Assembly: GCF_026616205.1 (NCBI RefSeq)
Contig: NZ_JANHGR010000001.1
Coordinates: 1,302,001 to 1,366,000 of the forward strand
Source: Halolamina litorea
GTDB lineage: Archaea; Halobacteriota; Halobacteria; Halobacteriales; Haloferacaceae
DNA length: 64,000 bases
Direction of reading: 5' to 3'
Shown here: one piece after another, positions 8,694-16,745 of the stretch
How positions within the stretch are numbered: the stretch's first letter is position 1
Layout: every line of letters begins with the position of its first letter
Position numbers and translations under genes: made by a program
The notes under the pieces: generated by a model
Databases searched by the model: none
What the model was told of the DNA's origin: nothing
What the model saw: the letters and a program-made list of their open reading frames with translations, nothing else

Positions 8694-9856
8694 TGTGCCT
8701 CCGGGGTTTCGAGGATGGTGGTCGTCACGCAGTTGCCGAAGCCGCCAACGTTGCAGGCCAGCCCCACCTCGGGGTCGTCCAACTGTCGGTCGCCGGCCTC
8801 GCCCTGTAGCTGTTCGTACACCTCCACTGCCTGTGCGACGCCGGAGGCGCCCAGCGGGTGGCCCTTCGACTTCAGGCCGCCGGAGGTGTTGATCGGGAGG
8901 TCGCCGTCGCGCTCGGTGCGGCCCTCCTCGACGGCCTTCCAGCCCTCGCCCTTCTCGGCGAAGCCGAGGTCCTCGAACTGCAGGAACTCGAGGATGGTGA
9001 ACATGTCGTGGAGCTCCGCGAAGTCGACGTCGTCGGGGTCGCGGTCGGCCATCTCGTAGGCCTGCCGGCTGGACTCGACGACGCCGCGCATCGTCGTCGG
9101 GTCGGGGCGCTCGTGGACGACGTGGGTGTCGGTCGCGCCCGCGACGCCGGAGACGACGACGTACTCGTCGGCGATCTCCTGGGCGACGGATTCGGGGCAG
9201 AACAGCAGCGCCGCCGAGCCGTCGGTGATCGGGCAGAAGTCGTAGAGCCGCAGCGGGTCGGCGACGATGGGCGAGTCGAGCACGGTGTCGAGGTCGACCG
9301 CCTTCCGGAACTGCGCGTTGGGGTTGTCGACGCCGTTCTTGTGGTTCTTGACGGCGACCTTCCCGAGGCTCTCCCGGGGCGCGTCGTACTCGTCGAGATA
9401 GAGGCGCGCCGTGAGGCCGGCGAAGGAGGGGAGCGTGACGCCGTGTTTGTACTCCACCGGGTGGGTGAGCGAGGCGATGACGTCGGTCGCCTCGCCCGTG
9501 GTCTTGTGGGTCATCTTCTCTCCGCCGACCAGCAGCGTCATCTCGCTGGCCTCGGAGGCGACCGACTGCCACGCGGCGTAGATGCCGGCGCCCCCCGAGG
9601 AGGAGGTCTGGTCGATCCGGGCGGTGTAGGCCGGCTGAGCGGCGAGGTCGTGGGCGAGCATGTTGGGGACGCCCGTCTGCCCTTCCAGTTCGCCGCTGGC
9701 CATGTTCGAGACGTACAGGTGATCGACGGCGTCGGCGTCGACGCCGGCGTCGTCGAGGCATTCGGCGCCGGCCTCCGCGAGCAGGTCGCGGAGCCACTCC
9801 CCTTCGCGGTCGCCGAAGGGGGTCATCGACGCGCCGACGATGGCGACTCGTTCCAT
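8690..9856 (-). CDS. Thiolase-family protein with Ser at the nucleophile position
   Basis: The 388-residue protein has the SCP2/archaeal-type thiolase fold. The C-terminal catalytic motifs are present: NHKNG, KGHPLGASG with the conserved His, and CNVGGFGNC. At the position of the nucleophilic cysteine (normally A-C-A-S-G) the sequence is T-S-S-S-G, so residue 85 is Ser. It may work in acetoacetyl-CoA or beta-ketoacyl-CoA metabolism with the coupled DUF35 partner, or be a non-canonical member. The residue change is visible; its effect on activity is not. Haloarchaeal databases usually call this family acetyl-CoA C-acyltransferase. Confidence 0.85.
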   Translation of the reverse strand: MERVAIVGASMTPFGDREGEWLRDLLAEAGAECLDDAGVDADAVDHLYVSNMASGELEGQTGVPNMLAHDLAAQPAYTARIDQTSSSGGAGIYAAWQSVASEASEMTLLVGGEKMTHKTTGEATDVIASLTHPVEYKHGVTLPSFAGLTARLYLDEYDAPRESLGKVAVKNHKNGVDNPNAQFRKAVDLDTVLDSPIVADPLRLYDFCPITDGSAALLFCPESVAQEIADEYVVVSGVAGATDTHVVHERPDPTTMRGVVESSRQAYEMADRDPDDVDFAELHDMFTILEFLQFEDLGFAEKGEGWKAVEEGRTERDGDLPINTSGGLKSKGHPLGASGVAQAVEVYEQLQGEAGDRQLDDPEVGLACNVGGFGNCVTTTILETPEAQ

Positions 9857-9941
9857 ACCCGTTGGCCGAACGCGGGTCGCTTACGCGTTTCCCTTCGGCG
9901 AACACGAGCGATTTATGGCCGCGCCGGCGCCACCCCCGGAC

Positions 9942-10361
9942 ATGGATCTGGAAGAGCCCGCCGACGCCGGCAAACTGGCCGCGGTGGTCGCCGCCGTCCT
10001 CGCCCTCGTGACCTTCGCCCCGCTGGTGCTGGTCACCGGCACCGGAAGCACGCTCGGGGCGTACTACGCCGCCGGCCCGTTCGGGCTCACGGCGGTCGGG
10101 CTGCTCGCGGTCGTCGCCGCGGTCGTCTCGCTCTCGGCCGGCCAGCCCCACACCGACGCCGTCACGGTCTCGGGGATCGCCGTCGTCGTGGCGGCCGGGG
10201 CGCTCCTGACGGCGGTCGTGTGGGTGCTGACGCTCGACTCAACAGTCCTCTTCGGCTTCCCGGCCCGATACGCGTGGATCGAGAACCACCGCTGGCTCGT
10301 GCTCGCGGGTGCGGTCGCACTCGCCGGCGCCTCGGGGCTGCAGGCCCGGGCCGCGCTGTAG
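9942..10361 (+). CDS. Four-helix membrane protein, unknown function
   Basis: The 139-residue protein has four membrane helices (about 10-30, 40-63, 70-95 and 118-138) and little else. A TATA-like GATTTATGG (9909-9917) lies 27 bases before the ATG at 9942, which favours this start over an in-frame ATG at 9915 that overlaps the box. It is divergent from the thiolase operon. No family is recognised beyond a haloarchaeal membrane protein. Confidence 0.65.
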   Translation: MDLEEPADAGKLAAVVAAVLALVTFAPLVLVTGTGSTLGAYYAAGPFGLTAVGLLAVVAAVVSLSAGQPHTDAVTVSGIAVVVAAGALLTAVVWVLTLDSTVLFGFPARYAWIENHRWLVLAGAVALAGASGLQARAAL

Positions 10362-10426
10362 GGGGCGCCGGTTTTTCGACCGCGTTTCACCGCGACGGTT
10401 ATCCCTCCGAGCAGCCTACGGCCGCC

Positions 10427-11149
10427 GTGACTGACTGGCCCCCTCTCGACCCCACCGACGCCGAAGCCGTCGCGGAGCGGCGCGACGAGGTGGTCGCCGC
10501 CGTGGCGTCCCACGCCGGCGACATCGCCTACCAACTCGCGCTGCTCTCGGGCGGGGACTACGGTCGGACGACGTTCGATACGCCCGGCGGCGAATGGACT
10601 GTGAAACACGAGGCCGGCGAACTCGACTTCCTCAAGCACGACCCCAAGAGCGGCGACGAGGTGTACGTCGTCTCCACGAAGCGTCAGCCCGAAGCGGGTG
10701 CGCTGGCGGCGGCGCTCGAGGACTACCCGTCGTTCGTCGAGGCCTACAACGAGTACGTCGCCGAGGCCGAGTCGATACTCGCCAACGTGGAGGCCGACTT
10801 CCCCGACGCCGCGAGCACTCGCGACGCCGTCGCCGAGCGCCAGCGCGTGCTCGGACGGGTCGAGGAGGTCAGTGATCGGATCGCCGGCGAACTCCACCGC
10901 TTCGAGGGCGGCGATTACGGCACGTACTCCGAACGCATCGACGGGCTGAACTGGGAGCTCAACTGGGACCGAGACGGCGTCTCCTACCTCCGTGTCGGCG
11001 GGAGCGACGGCGTCTATCTGGTCTCGCAGTACCAGCCGCCGTCGGCCGCCGACGTGCGCCGCTACGTCCCGCTGTTCCCAGCGTTCGTCGACGCCTACAA
11101 CGAGCACGTCGCTGAGTTGGAGGCGACGCTGGAGCCGGTCGAACTCTGA
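10427..11149 (+). CDS. Haloarchaeal protein made of two homologous halves, unknown function
   Basis: The 240-residue soluble protein starts at GTG. It contains two similar halves (about 28-125 and 143-236). Each begins with a helix running into GGDYG, passes through a beta region ending in V(Y)(V/L)VS, and closes with a YP/FPxFVxAYNE(Y/H)VAE helix. The repeat is visible by eye and implies an internal duplication or pseudo-dimer. There is no catalytic motif, cysteine or membrane segment. It is the last gene before the SRP RNA and may share only its neighbourhood. Confidence 0.7.
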   Translation: MTDWPPLDPTDAEAVAERRDEVVAAVASHAGDIAYQLALLSGGDYGRTTFDTPGGEWTVKHEAGELDFLKHDPKSGDEVYVVSTKRQPEAGALAAALEDYPSFVEAYNEYVAEAESILANVEADFPDAASTRDAVAERQRVLGRVEEVSDRIAGELHRFEGGDYGTYSERIDGLNWELNWDRDGVSYLRVGGSDGVYLVSQYQPPSAADVRRYVPLFPAFVDAYNEHVAELEATLEPVEL

Positions 11150-11276
11150 ACACCGGGCGCTATCGGCGCCGACGGAGCCGTCAGGCTCTTTGCGGCCGAT
11201 CCAGCGCACATGCCGGTGGCGATGTCAGCTATCGCGTCACCGTCCCGAAAGGGCCTTATGTCCCACCCCGTTATCG

Positions 11277-11591
11277 TGAGGTGGACTAGGTCGGGCGGTT
11301 AGGCCCCGCTCGTCACCCCCGAGATAGTCTTCAGGGGGGACCGAACCCCGGGCGCGTCCGGTCAGACCGGCACGGGCCTCGGGAGCCGACGCAGAAGCCT
11401 CGTCCGCCGGGGACAGCGGTCCACGACGCCCACCCGCAGGGGTGGTCCGCCGTGGTTCATCGACGGCACCGGGTCAGGCGCGGAAGCGAGCAGCCCACCG
11501 TCGGACGCCCGTCGCTCGTCGGGTCGCGGGGTGGAGGAGGCAACCGAGATTCCCCGTGTCGGAACGCCGGGCAATCCCGGCCGTCCGCCAT
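11277..11591 (+). ncRNA. Signal recognition particle 7S RNA
   Basis: Helix 8 of the S domain is unmistakable: GTCAGGCGCGGAAGCGAGCA (11473-11492), the SRP54-binding motif also seen in bacterial 4.5S RNA. The 5' Alu region has the conserved GGGCGGTTAGGCC. The ends pair: GGTGGAC (11280-11286) with GTCCGCC (11583-11589), including one G-U pair. The length of about 310 nt matches haloarchaeal 7S RNA (about 300 nt). A TATA-like CCTTATG at 11254-11260 sits about 25 bases before the 5' end. The RNA scaffolds SRP19 and SRP54 for co-translational targeting. End points are accurate to a few bases. Confidence 0.93.
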
Positions 11592-11714
11592 TCATTCCGT
11601 CCTCACCGTCCGAAAGCCGTGGGCTCGTCGGGCGCGGAGGTCCGTACTCGGGTCGACGTGTCCACGGATAACCCGGGCCCGTCCGAGTGCGGCGATCAGC
11701 CGGCCGAAGCCGGT
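11592..11714 (+). other. Non-coding spacer after SRP RNA with a possible structured RNA
   Basis: No gene is evident here. GGGCTCG (11621-11627) can pair with CGGGCCC (11674-11680) as a closed seven-pair stem with one G-U pair, and an inner TCCGT/ACGGA helix fits inside. The G-U pair would be an A-C mismatch on the other strand, so the plus strand is the likelier RNA. It lacks a T-arm, so it is not a tRNA, and I see no C/D boxes. It may be SRP RNA trailer sequence. Confidence 0.25.
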
Positions 11715-11715
11715 C

Positions 11716-11721
11716 AAAAAA
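11716..11721 (-). terminator. Oligo-T terminator of the flavin oxidoreductase gene
   Basis: Read on the minus strand, a run of six T lies 22-27 bases after the stop codon at 11743. This is the typical archaeal U-tract terminator. It also separates this gene from the convergent SRP RNA transcript. Confidence 0.5.
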
Positions 11722-11742
11722 CGAGAAACTTCCGAGTGCCGC

Positions 11743-12843
11743 TCAGGCTCGCTTGTACTGGTCGGGCCACTCCGGCGCGTTCTCGGCGCCGAGTTCGTCA
11801 CCGGCGTGGAGCGTGAAGTACGGGTCCCGGAGGTGTTCACGGGCCAGCAGCACCGCGTCGGCGCGCTCGTTCCCGACGATCGCCTCGGCGTGGGTCGCGT
11901 CGGTGATGCCGCCGACGGCGCCGATGGCGATATCCTCCTCGACGGCTTCGCGGATCGTTTCGGCGTACTCGACCTGGTAGCCCGGGCCCGCCCGAGGGAT
12001 CTGCTGATCGGGGCTGATCCCGCCCGAGGACACGTCGATGAAGTCGACGCCGATGTCGGCGAGTTCGCTCGCGAGTCGAGCCGACTGGGGCACGTCCCAG
12101 GACTCCTGGTCCGGCAGCCAGTCGGTCGCGGAGATGCGGACGAAGATCGGCTTGTCGTCGGGCCACACCGCCCGAACGCCCTCACAGACCTCCCGGAGGA
12201 GCCTCGTCCGGCCCTCGAAGTCGCCGCCGTAGGCGTCGTCTCGGGTGTTGCTCACCGGCGAGAGGAACTCGTGGATGAGGTAGCCGTGGGCGGCGTGGAT
12301 CTCGGGGATCTCGAAACCGGCGTCGAGTGCGTACTTCGCGCTCTGGACGAACGCTTCGACCACCTCGGCGATGTCGTCGGTGTCCATGGCCTCCGTCGTC
12401 GCGGTGTTCTCCTCGTCGCGGGGGTACGGCGCGTCGGTGGGGCCTCTCGGCGTCCAGCCACCCTCCTCCTCGGGGACGAGTCGGGAGCCGTCCTCCCAGG
12501 GGCGGCGGGTGCTTGCCTTCCGGCCGGCGTGGGCCAGTTGGATCGCCGGGACGCTGCCCTGTCCGCGGATGAACTGTGCGGTCGGGGCGAGAGCATCGGC
12601 GTGTTCCTGACTCCAGAGACCGAGGTCCTCAGGCGAGATCCGACCTCGGGGCTCGACCGCGGTGGCCTCGGCGATTACGACCCCGGCGCCGCCGACGGCG
12701 CGGCTTCCGAGGTGGACCTTGTGCCAGTCTGTCGCCAGGCCGTCCTGTGCGTCACAGGAGTACTGGCACATCGGCGACACCATCACGCGGTTGGGAATCT
12801 CCGTCTCGCGCAGCGTCAGCGGCTCGAACAGCGAAGCGTTCAC
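11743..12843 (-). CDS. Old-yellow-enzyme family NADH:flavin oxidoreductase (YqjM-like)
   Basis: The 366-residue FMN enzyme is a TIM barrel. The N-terminal NRVMVSPMCQYSC contains the YqjM-type Cys that tunes the flavin. HAGRK, IHAAHGYLIHEFLSP and SNTRDDAYGG are typical of class III ene-reductases, and ISATDW and GAVGGI line the FMN site. It would reduce activated C=C bonds with NAD(P)H; the physiological substrate is unknown. The start is GTG at 12841-12843, giving the usual family length; further upstream codons do not look like this family. It is divergent from the Nif3-like gene. Confidence 0.9.
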   Translation of the reverse strand: MNASLFEPLTLRETEIPNRVMVSPMCQYSCDAQDGLATDWHKVHLGSRAVGGAGVVIAEATAVEPRGRISPEDLGLWSQEHADALAPTAQFIRGQGSVPAIQLAHAGRKASTRRPWEDGSRLVPEEEGGWTPRGPTDAPYPRDEENTATTEAMDTDDIAEVVEAFVQSAKYALDAGFEIPEIHAAHGYLIHEFLSPVSNTRDDAYGGDFEGRTRLLREVCEGVRAVWPDDKPIFVRISATDWLPDQESWDVPQSARLASELADIGVDFIDVSSGGISPDQQIPRAGPGYQVEYAETIREAVEEDIAIGAVGGITDATHAEAIVGNERADAVLLAREHLRDPYFTLHAGDELGAENAPEWPDQYKRA

Positions 12844-12970
12844 ACCGTCCCCTCGAACGGCCGGGAAAAGGCGCTGTCGGCTCGCGTCCGGATTGCCGAT
12901 TCCCCAGCGAGTGTCACGTTCGGGCTGCCGACTTCGAGAGCTTTTCACCGGCGGCGCGGGGAGGGAGGGT

Positions 12971-13804
12971 ATGGCACTCTCGACGGAGGAGATCATGCAG
13001 ATCAGTCTGGACCTCGTCGGCTGGGACGACGTGCCCGCCGACAGCGGCATCCACGTCCCGGGCGAGGACCTCGAAACCGCGCTCGTGGGCATCGACCTCG
13101 AGTCGCCGGAGATCCAGTTGGCCGACCGCGAGGGGTACGACCTCGTGCTCGCCCACCACCCGCCGGGCGGCGACCCGCGCGTGAACTTCGCTCCCGTCCT
13201 CGACAAACAGGTCGAGTTCATGACCGCCCACGGCGTCCCGGAGGAACGCGCCGAGGAGGCGGCGTCGGGGATCATCTCCGGCATGGAACACGCCGGCCAC
13301 AGCGCGAACTACCGCCACGACCCCAGCATCGCCGAACATCTCGACATCCCGTACATGAACGTCCACCTCGCGCCGGACGAACTCGGCCGCCGTCGCTTTC
13401 AGGAGGTCGCCGACGACCTCGACGACGACGCGAGCGTCGGCGCCTTCGCCGACGCGCTCGGCGAGATCCCGGAGATCGAGGAGGCGATCACCGACGTCGA
13501 ACTCCGTCTCGGGGAACGTGAGAACGACCTCGGAGAGGTGGCGATCCACCACGCCGCCGGTACCAACGGCGGCAGCGACGTGGCGAGCGCCTACTTCGAC
13601 AACGGCGTCGACACGGTGCTCTACATCCACATCGGCGCCGGCGACACGGCGACGCTCAACGAGGAGTACGGCGACACCGACAAGAACCTCGTCGTCACCG
13701 GCCACATCGCCAGCGACGCGATCGGGATGAACGAGTTCATCGACGCGCTCGAAGCGGAAGGGCTGGAGTGCGATACGGTCTCTGGCTGCGGAATCGGGCG
13801 GTAG
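12971..13804 (+). CDS. Nif3/DUF34-like dinuclear metal protein
   Basis: The 277-residue protein belongs to the Nif3 superfamily. The N-terminal half has LVLAHHPPGGDP (about 60), the C-terminal half has EVAIHHAAGTNGGSD (about 193) and VVTGHIASDAIGMNEFI (about 240). These supply the His/Asp/Glu ligands of a two-metal site. Bacterial members are often labelled GTP cyclohydrolase type 2, but the family's real activity is unsettled and I would not transfer that name. The leaderless ATG is about 27 bases after a TATA-like GCTTTTCAC. Confidence 0.8.
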   Translation: MALSTEEIMQISLDLVGWDDVPADSGIHVPGEDLETALVGIDLESPEIQLADREGYDLVLAHHPPGGDPRVNFAPVLDKQVEFMTAHGVPEERAEEAASGIISGMEHAGHSANYRHDPSIAEHLDIPYMNVHLAPDELGRRRFQEVADDLDDDASVGAFADALGEIPEIEEAITDVELRLGERENDLGEVAIHHAAGTNGGSDVASAYFDNGVDTVLYIHIGAGDTATLNEEYGDTDKNLVVTGHIASDAIGMNEFIDALEAEGLECDTVSGCGIGR

Positions 13805-14062
13805 AGCCGACACACAGCGCGTGTTTTCTCCGATCGCCGTCTCGACCAGCATGTCGTCTTCGAGGAAGCGGTGGTGTTCGTCATCCCGCGGTGGTCGCCT
13901 CGACGCTGCCGAACGCCCAGTGGCGCTGTCGGCACCCCTGTAGGCCCATCCTCTCTGTACCGCCACGCTGTCCACGGCAGCGTAGCTGCCGGAACCCGGA
14001 GACGGGGCGGCCGGGAGTAACGTTATAGGCGAGGCTAGAGTACCCGATGACGTGATGGGGGA
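13805..14062 (+). other. Intergenic region with an inverted repeat and the promoter of the next gene
   Basis: There is no convincing gene in 258 bases. A perfect hairpin CGGCAGC-GTA-GCTGCCG (13975-13991) has seven-base arms and a three-base loop, and an overlapping ACGCTG/CAGCGT pair lies just before it. The box CGTTATAGGC (14020-14029) is the probable TATA element for the gene at 14063, about 38 bases away, implying a short leader. Confidence 0.4.
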
Positions 14063-16006
14063 ATGAACGGGAACGAGGATCTCAGTCTGAAGGACGTCAC
14101 GTTCCTGCGGGCGATCCGGGACATCAACGGCTCGCCCGAGCGGTTCGCGTCGACCGAACAGGGGGTGACGCCGGCGACCGTGACCGCGATCACGGAGGCG
14201 ACCACCCTCGACGAGGAGGAGGTCGCGTACCGGCTCGACCACCCCCGACTCGGGCGAAGCGGGCTCGTGAAAGTGTACGAGGCGGGGCCGCCCGGTCACG
14301 ACTCGGCCAGCCTCAACAGCGCCGAACTCACCAAGTCCGGCGAACGCGCCATCGCGGACGCCGAGGCGGGCGACGCCGTCGACGCCGGCAGTCAGCGCCC
14401 CGGCGAGGGACAGTCAGAGTTCGACGAGATGCAGCAGTGGGAGCCCGCGGAGGTCGAGAACGGCGGCAACACCGCGGCCACCGAGAGCCCTCCCGCGGTC
14501 GACGGCGGGACCGCGAGCGTCGGCGCCGCCACGAAGCCACGAACCGAGCGACCGACGCCGCCGCGGACCGAGAGCCCGAGCGGACCGCCCGCGGAGTCAC
14601 AGCCGCGTGCCGATTCTACCGCCGAGCCTCAGTCCGCCGCCGAGTCCGAATCGACCCCGACCACCGAGGAGGAAGACGACCGACTCGCCGCGTTAGAGGC
14701 CCGGATCGAACGGCTCGAAGACGAGCGTACGACTGACTCGGCGGCAGAAACAGCGCCCACCCCCGGGGCGACCACGCCCGACGCCGCCAGTGACGAGGGC
14801 CGCGTCGACGACCTGGCCGAGGAGGTCTCGGCGCTGCGCGAGACCACCGACCGGCTGGAGTCGACCCTCGACGAGGCGCTCGACGAACTCGATGCGATGA
14901 AGGAGGCGGAGTACGGCGCCCTCGACGAGAAGCGCGAACAGCAGTTCGAGACCGCCGTGAAGTCGATGGTGGCGTTCCACCAGCTCGCGAGCGACGTCCT
15001 CGACGTGCGCGTCGAGAACTACGAGCCGTCGGCTGGCCGAGCCGACCCCGAGCGCGTCGAGATCACGCGCAACCGGATCGCCGACGCACTCGGCGTGGGC
15101 AAGAGCGGCGGCGGTGATAGCGGTGGCATCGGCCTCGGGGGCGAGGAGTGGCCCGACCCGGAGGAAGCGGCCAAAGGCGGGCGAGTGTTCTCCGGCGACG
15201 ACGGGGGCGATGCCGACGACGCCGACGAACCCGAACCGGAGTCCGACGCCCCGGAAACCGGGGTCTACCCGCCGCTCGGTGGGGACCACGACGAGGACGC
15301 CGGCTCGCCCCGTGAGGCCGCCGACGAATCCGAAGACGCCGAAGCGGAGGAGTCAGAGGCGTCCGATTCGGGTATCTATCCCCCGATCGGCGGGGGCGGG
15401 GATCGGGACGACGGCGAGGGGACGGAGGAGGCAGACGACACGAGCGAGGACGGACCGGGCTCCGACGCGCCGGCCACGGGGATCTATCCACCGATCGGCG
15501 AGGACCGAGACGCCGACACCGAGGGAGCCGATGCCGACGGATCCACAACTACCGACGGCGACGACGGCGCAAGCGGCGTCCTCCCGGAGAGCATGCGGCC
15601 CGACACCGAGGAGACGGGGAGCATCACGGAGACGGCCGCGGAGGAGGGCCACGTCGTCGACCCGATCCGGCACACCGACGACGGCGGAGCGACCCCGCGA
15701 CTGGACACTGACCCGGAAGCCGCGCGCTCGGTCCGCCGTGCCATCACGGACGACGTCGATGGAGCCGACACGTGGCTCCTCCCGGATGTCGATGCCTCGA
15801 CCGCCCTCGCGGTACGAGACGCCATCGCGAGCTTCGACGCCGCGGACGGCGAAGCCTCAGTCGACGGCGACGGCTTCCCCGTCGGCGAGGCGTACGCCCG
15901 GATCGCTCGGGAGGGAGTCTCCCCGGAGTCGGCCGCCGACACCGCGACGGTGCCGTCACCCGTCGACAACGGCGCCGAACACGCGCCGGCCGACGACGAC
16001 GACTGA
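14063..16006 (+). CDS. Winged-helix/coiled-coil protein with long acidic repeat tail
   Basis: The 647-residue acidic protein is modular. Residues 1-100 look like a winged helix (LKDVTFLRAIRDINGSPERF; TAITEATTLDEEEVAYRLDHPRL). Residues 105-205 are disordered and Thr/Pro/Glu-rich. A coiled coil spans about 205-300 and a small helical domain about 300-345. The tail carries three short repeats of the form SD(APxT)G(V/I)YPP(I/L)G at about 395, 433 and 475. The head suggests DNA binding and the coiled coil oligomerisation; the tail repeats could be docking motifs. There is no signal peptide. Function is unknown, and a chromosome-organising or regulatory role is only a guess. Confidence 0.7.
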   Translation: MNGNEDLSLKDVTFLRAIRDINGSPERFASTEQGVTPATVTAITEATTLDEEEVAYRLDHPRLGRSGLVKVYEAGPPGHDSASLNSAELTKSGERAIADAEAGDAVDAGSQRPGEGQSEFDEMQQWEPAEVENGGNTAATESPPAVDGGTASVGAATKPRTERPTPPRTESPSGPPAESQPRADSTAEPQSAAESESTPTTEEEDDRLAALEARIERLEDERTTDSAAETAPTPGATTPDAASDEGRVDDLAEEVSALRETTDRLESTLDEALDELDAMKEAEYGALDEKREQQFETAVKSMVAFHQLASDVLDVRVENYEPSAGRADPERVEITRNRIADALGVGKSGGGDSGGIGLGGEEWPDPEEAAKGGRVFSGDDGGDADDADEPEPESDAPETGVYPPLGGDHDEDAGSPREAADESEDAEAEESEASDSGIYPPIGGGGDRDDGEGTEEADDTSEDGPGSDAPATGIYPPIGEDRDADTEGADADGSTTTDGDDGASGVLPESMRPDTEETGSITETAAEEGHVVDPIRHTDDGGATPRLDTDPEAARSVRRAITDDVDGADTWLLPDVDASTALAVRDAIASFDAADGEASVDGDGFPVGEAYARIAREGVSPESAADTATVPSPVDNGAEHAPADDDD

Positions 16007-16073
16007 CGAACGACTGCCGGTCGCCGACCCCCTCTTTCGTTCTGCTTAACTCCGCGGGCGCGCAAGCCCGCGT

Positions 16074-16745
16074 GTGGACCCCTTCGACGTGCTCGGAGTC
16101 GACCCCGACGCCGACGAGGCGACGGTCGCGCGAGCGTACAGAGACCGGGTGAAAGAGACCCACCCGGACCAGGGTGGGTCCCGGGAGGCGTTCATGCGGC
16201 TCCAGAAGGCCTACGCCGCGATCAGGAGCGGGGAGGCGACCGTCGATGAATCCGGGCGTACGGGTACGAACGGGTCCTCGCCGACGACGGCGACCGCTGC
16301 CGGCCCGGCGACGACGGACGAGCCCACCGCCCCACCGCCAGGCACGAGTCGCATGGAGTACCTGAACTACGAGGTGCTCGCGGACCACGGCTGGGAGATA
16401 GACGACGAGGACCTCTTCGAGGCCGCCGCCGAGACCGACCTCGGCCCGGAGGCGTACGGCCGTATCCTCGTCGACCACGACGAGACGCTGCTCGAGGCCG
16501 CCGAACGAGCGGGATTCGCTTGGCCCTACGCCTGCCGGGGCGGGGCGTGTGCGAACTGTGCAGTGCTCGTCCGCGAGGGTGACGTGGAGATGGCCCAGAG
16601 TCACGTCCTCCCGAAAGGAATGGTCGACGAGGGGATCAGGCTCTCCTGTCTCTGCCGGCCCCGAAGCGAGGAGCTACAGGTCGTCTACAACATCAAACAC
16701 CTCCCGGGGTTGGACGAACTCCGCCTGCCGTCCCAACAGTTCTAG
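16074..16745 (+). CDS. DnaJ-domain / 2Fe-2S ferredoxin fusion
   Basis: The 223-residue protein starts at a leaderless GTG 27 bases after a CTTAAC box. Residues 1-60 are a J domain with HPD at 30-32, which would stimulate an Hsp70 (DnaK). A Thr/Ala/Pro linker leads to a plant-type ferredoxin domain (about 95-223) with the haloarchaeal acidic N-terminal insert. Cluster ligands are Cys154, Cys159, Cys162 and Cys192 (CRGGACANC ... LSCLC). It could be an electron carrier tied to chaperone-assisted cluster assembly. Both domains look intact. The 3' end overlaps the convergent gene by four bases. Confidence 0.9.
   Translation: MDPFDVLGVDPDADEATVARAYRDRVKETHPDQGGSREAFMRLQKAYAAIRSGEATVDESGRTGTNGSSPTTATAAGPATTDEPTAPPPGTSRMEYLNYEVLADHGWEIDDEDLFEAAAETDLGPEAYGRILVDHDETLLEAAERAGFAWPYACRGGACANCAVLVREGDVEMAQSHVLPKGMVDEGIRLSCLCRPRSEELQVVYNIKHLPGLDELRLPSQQF

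Noticed and set aside
11621-11680. tRNA behind the SRP RNA
   Set aside because: A seven-pair outer stem is present, but there is no T-arm with TTC, no recognisable D-arm and no anticodon stem of the right size.
13805-14000. Minus-strand coding remnant next to the Nif3-like gene
   Set aside because: A short stretch reads like protein, but it has no start, no domain and continues as the reverse complement of the Nif3-like gene.
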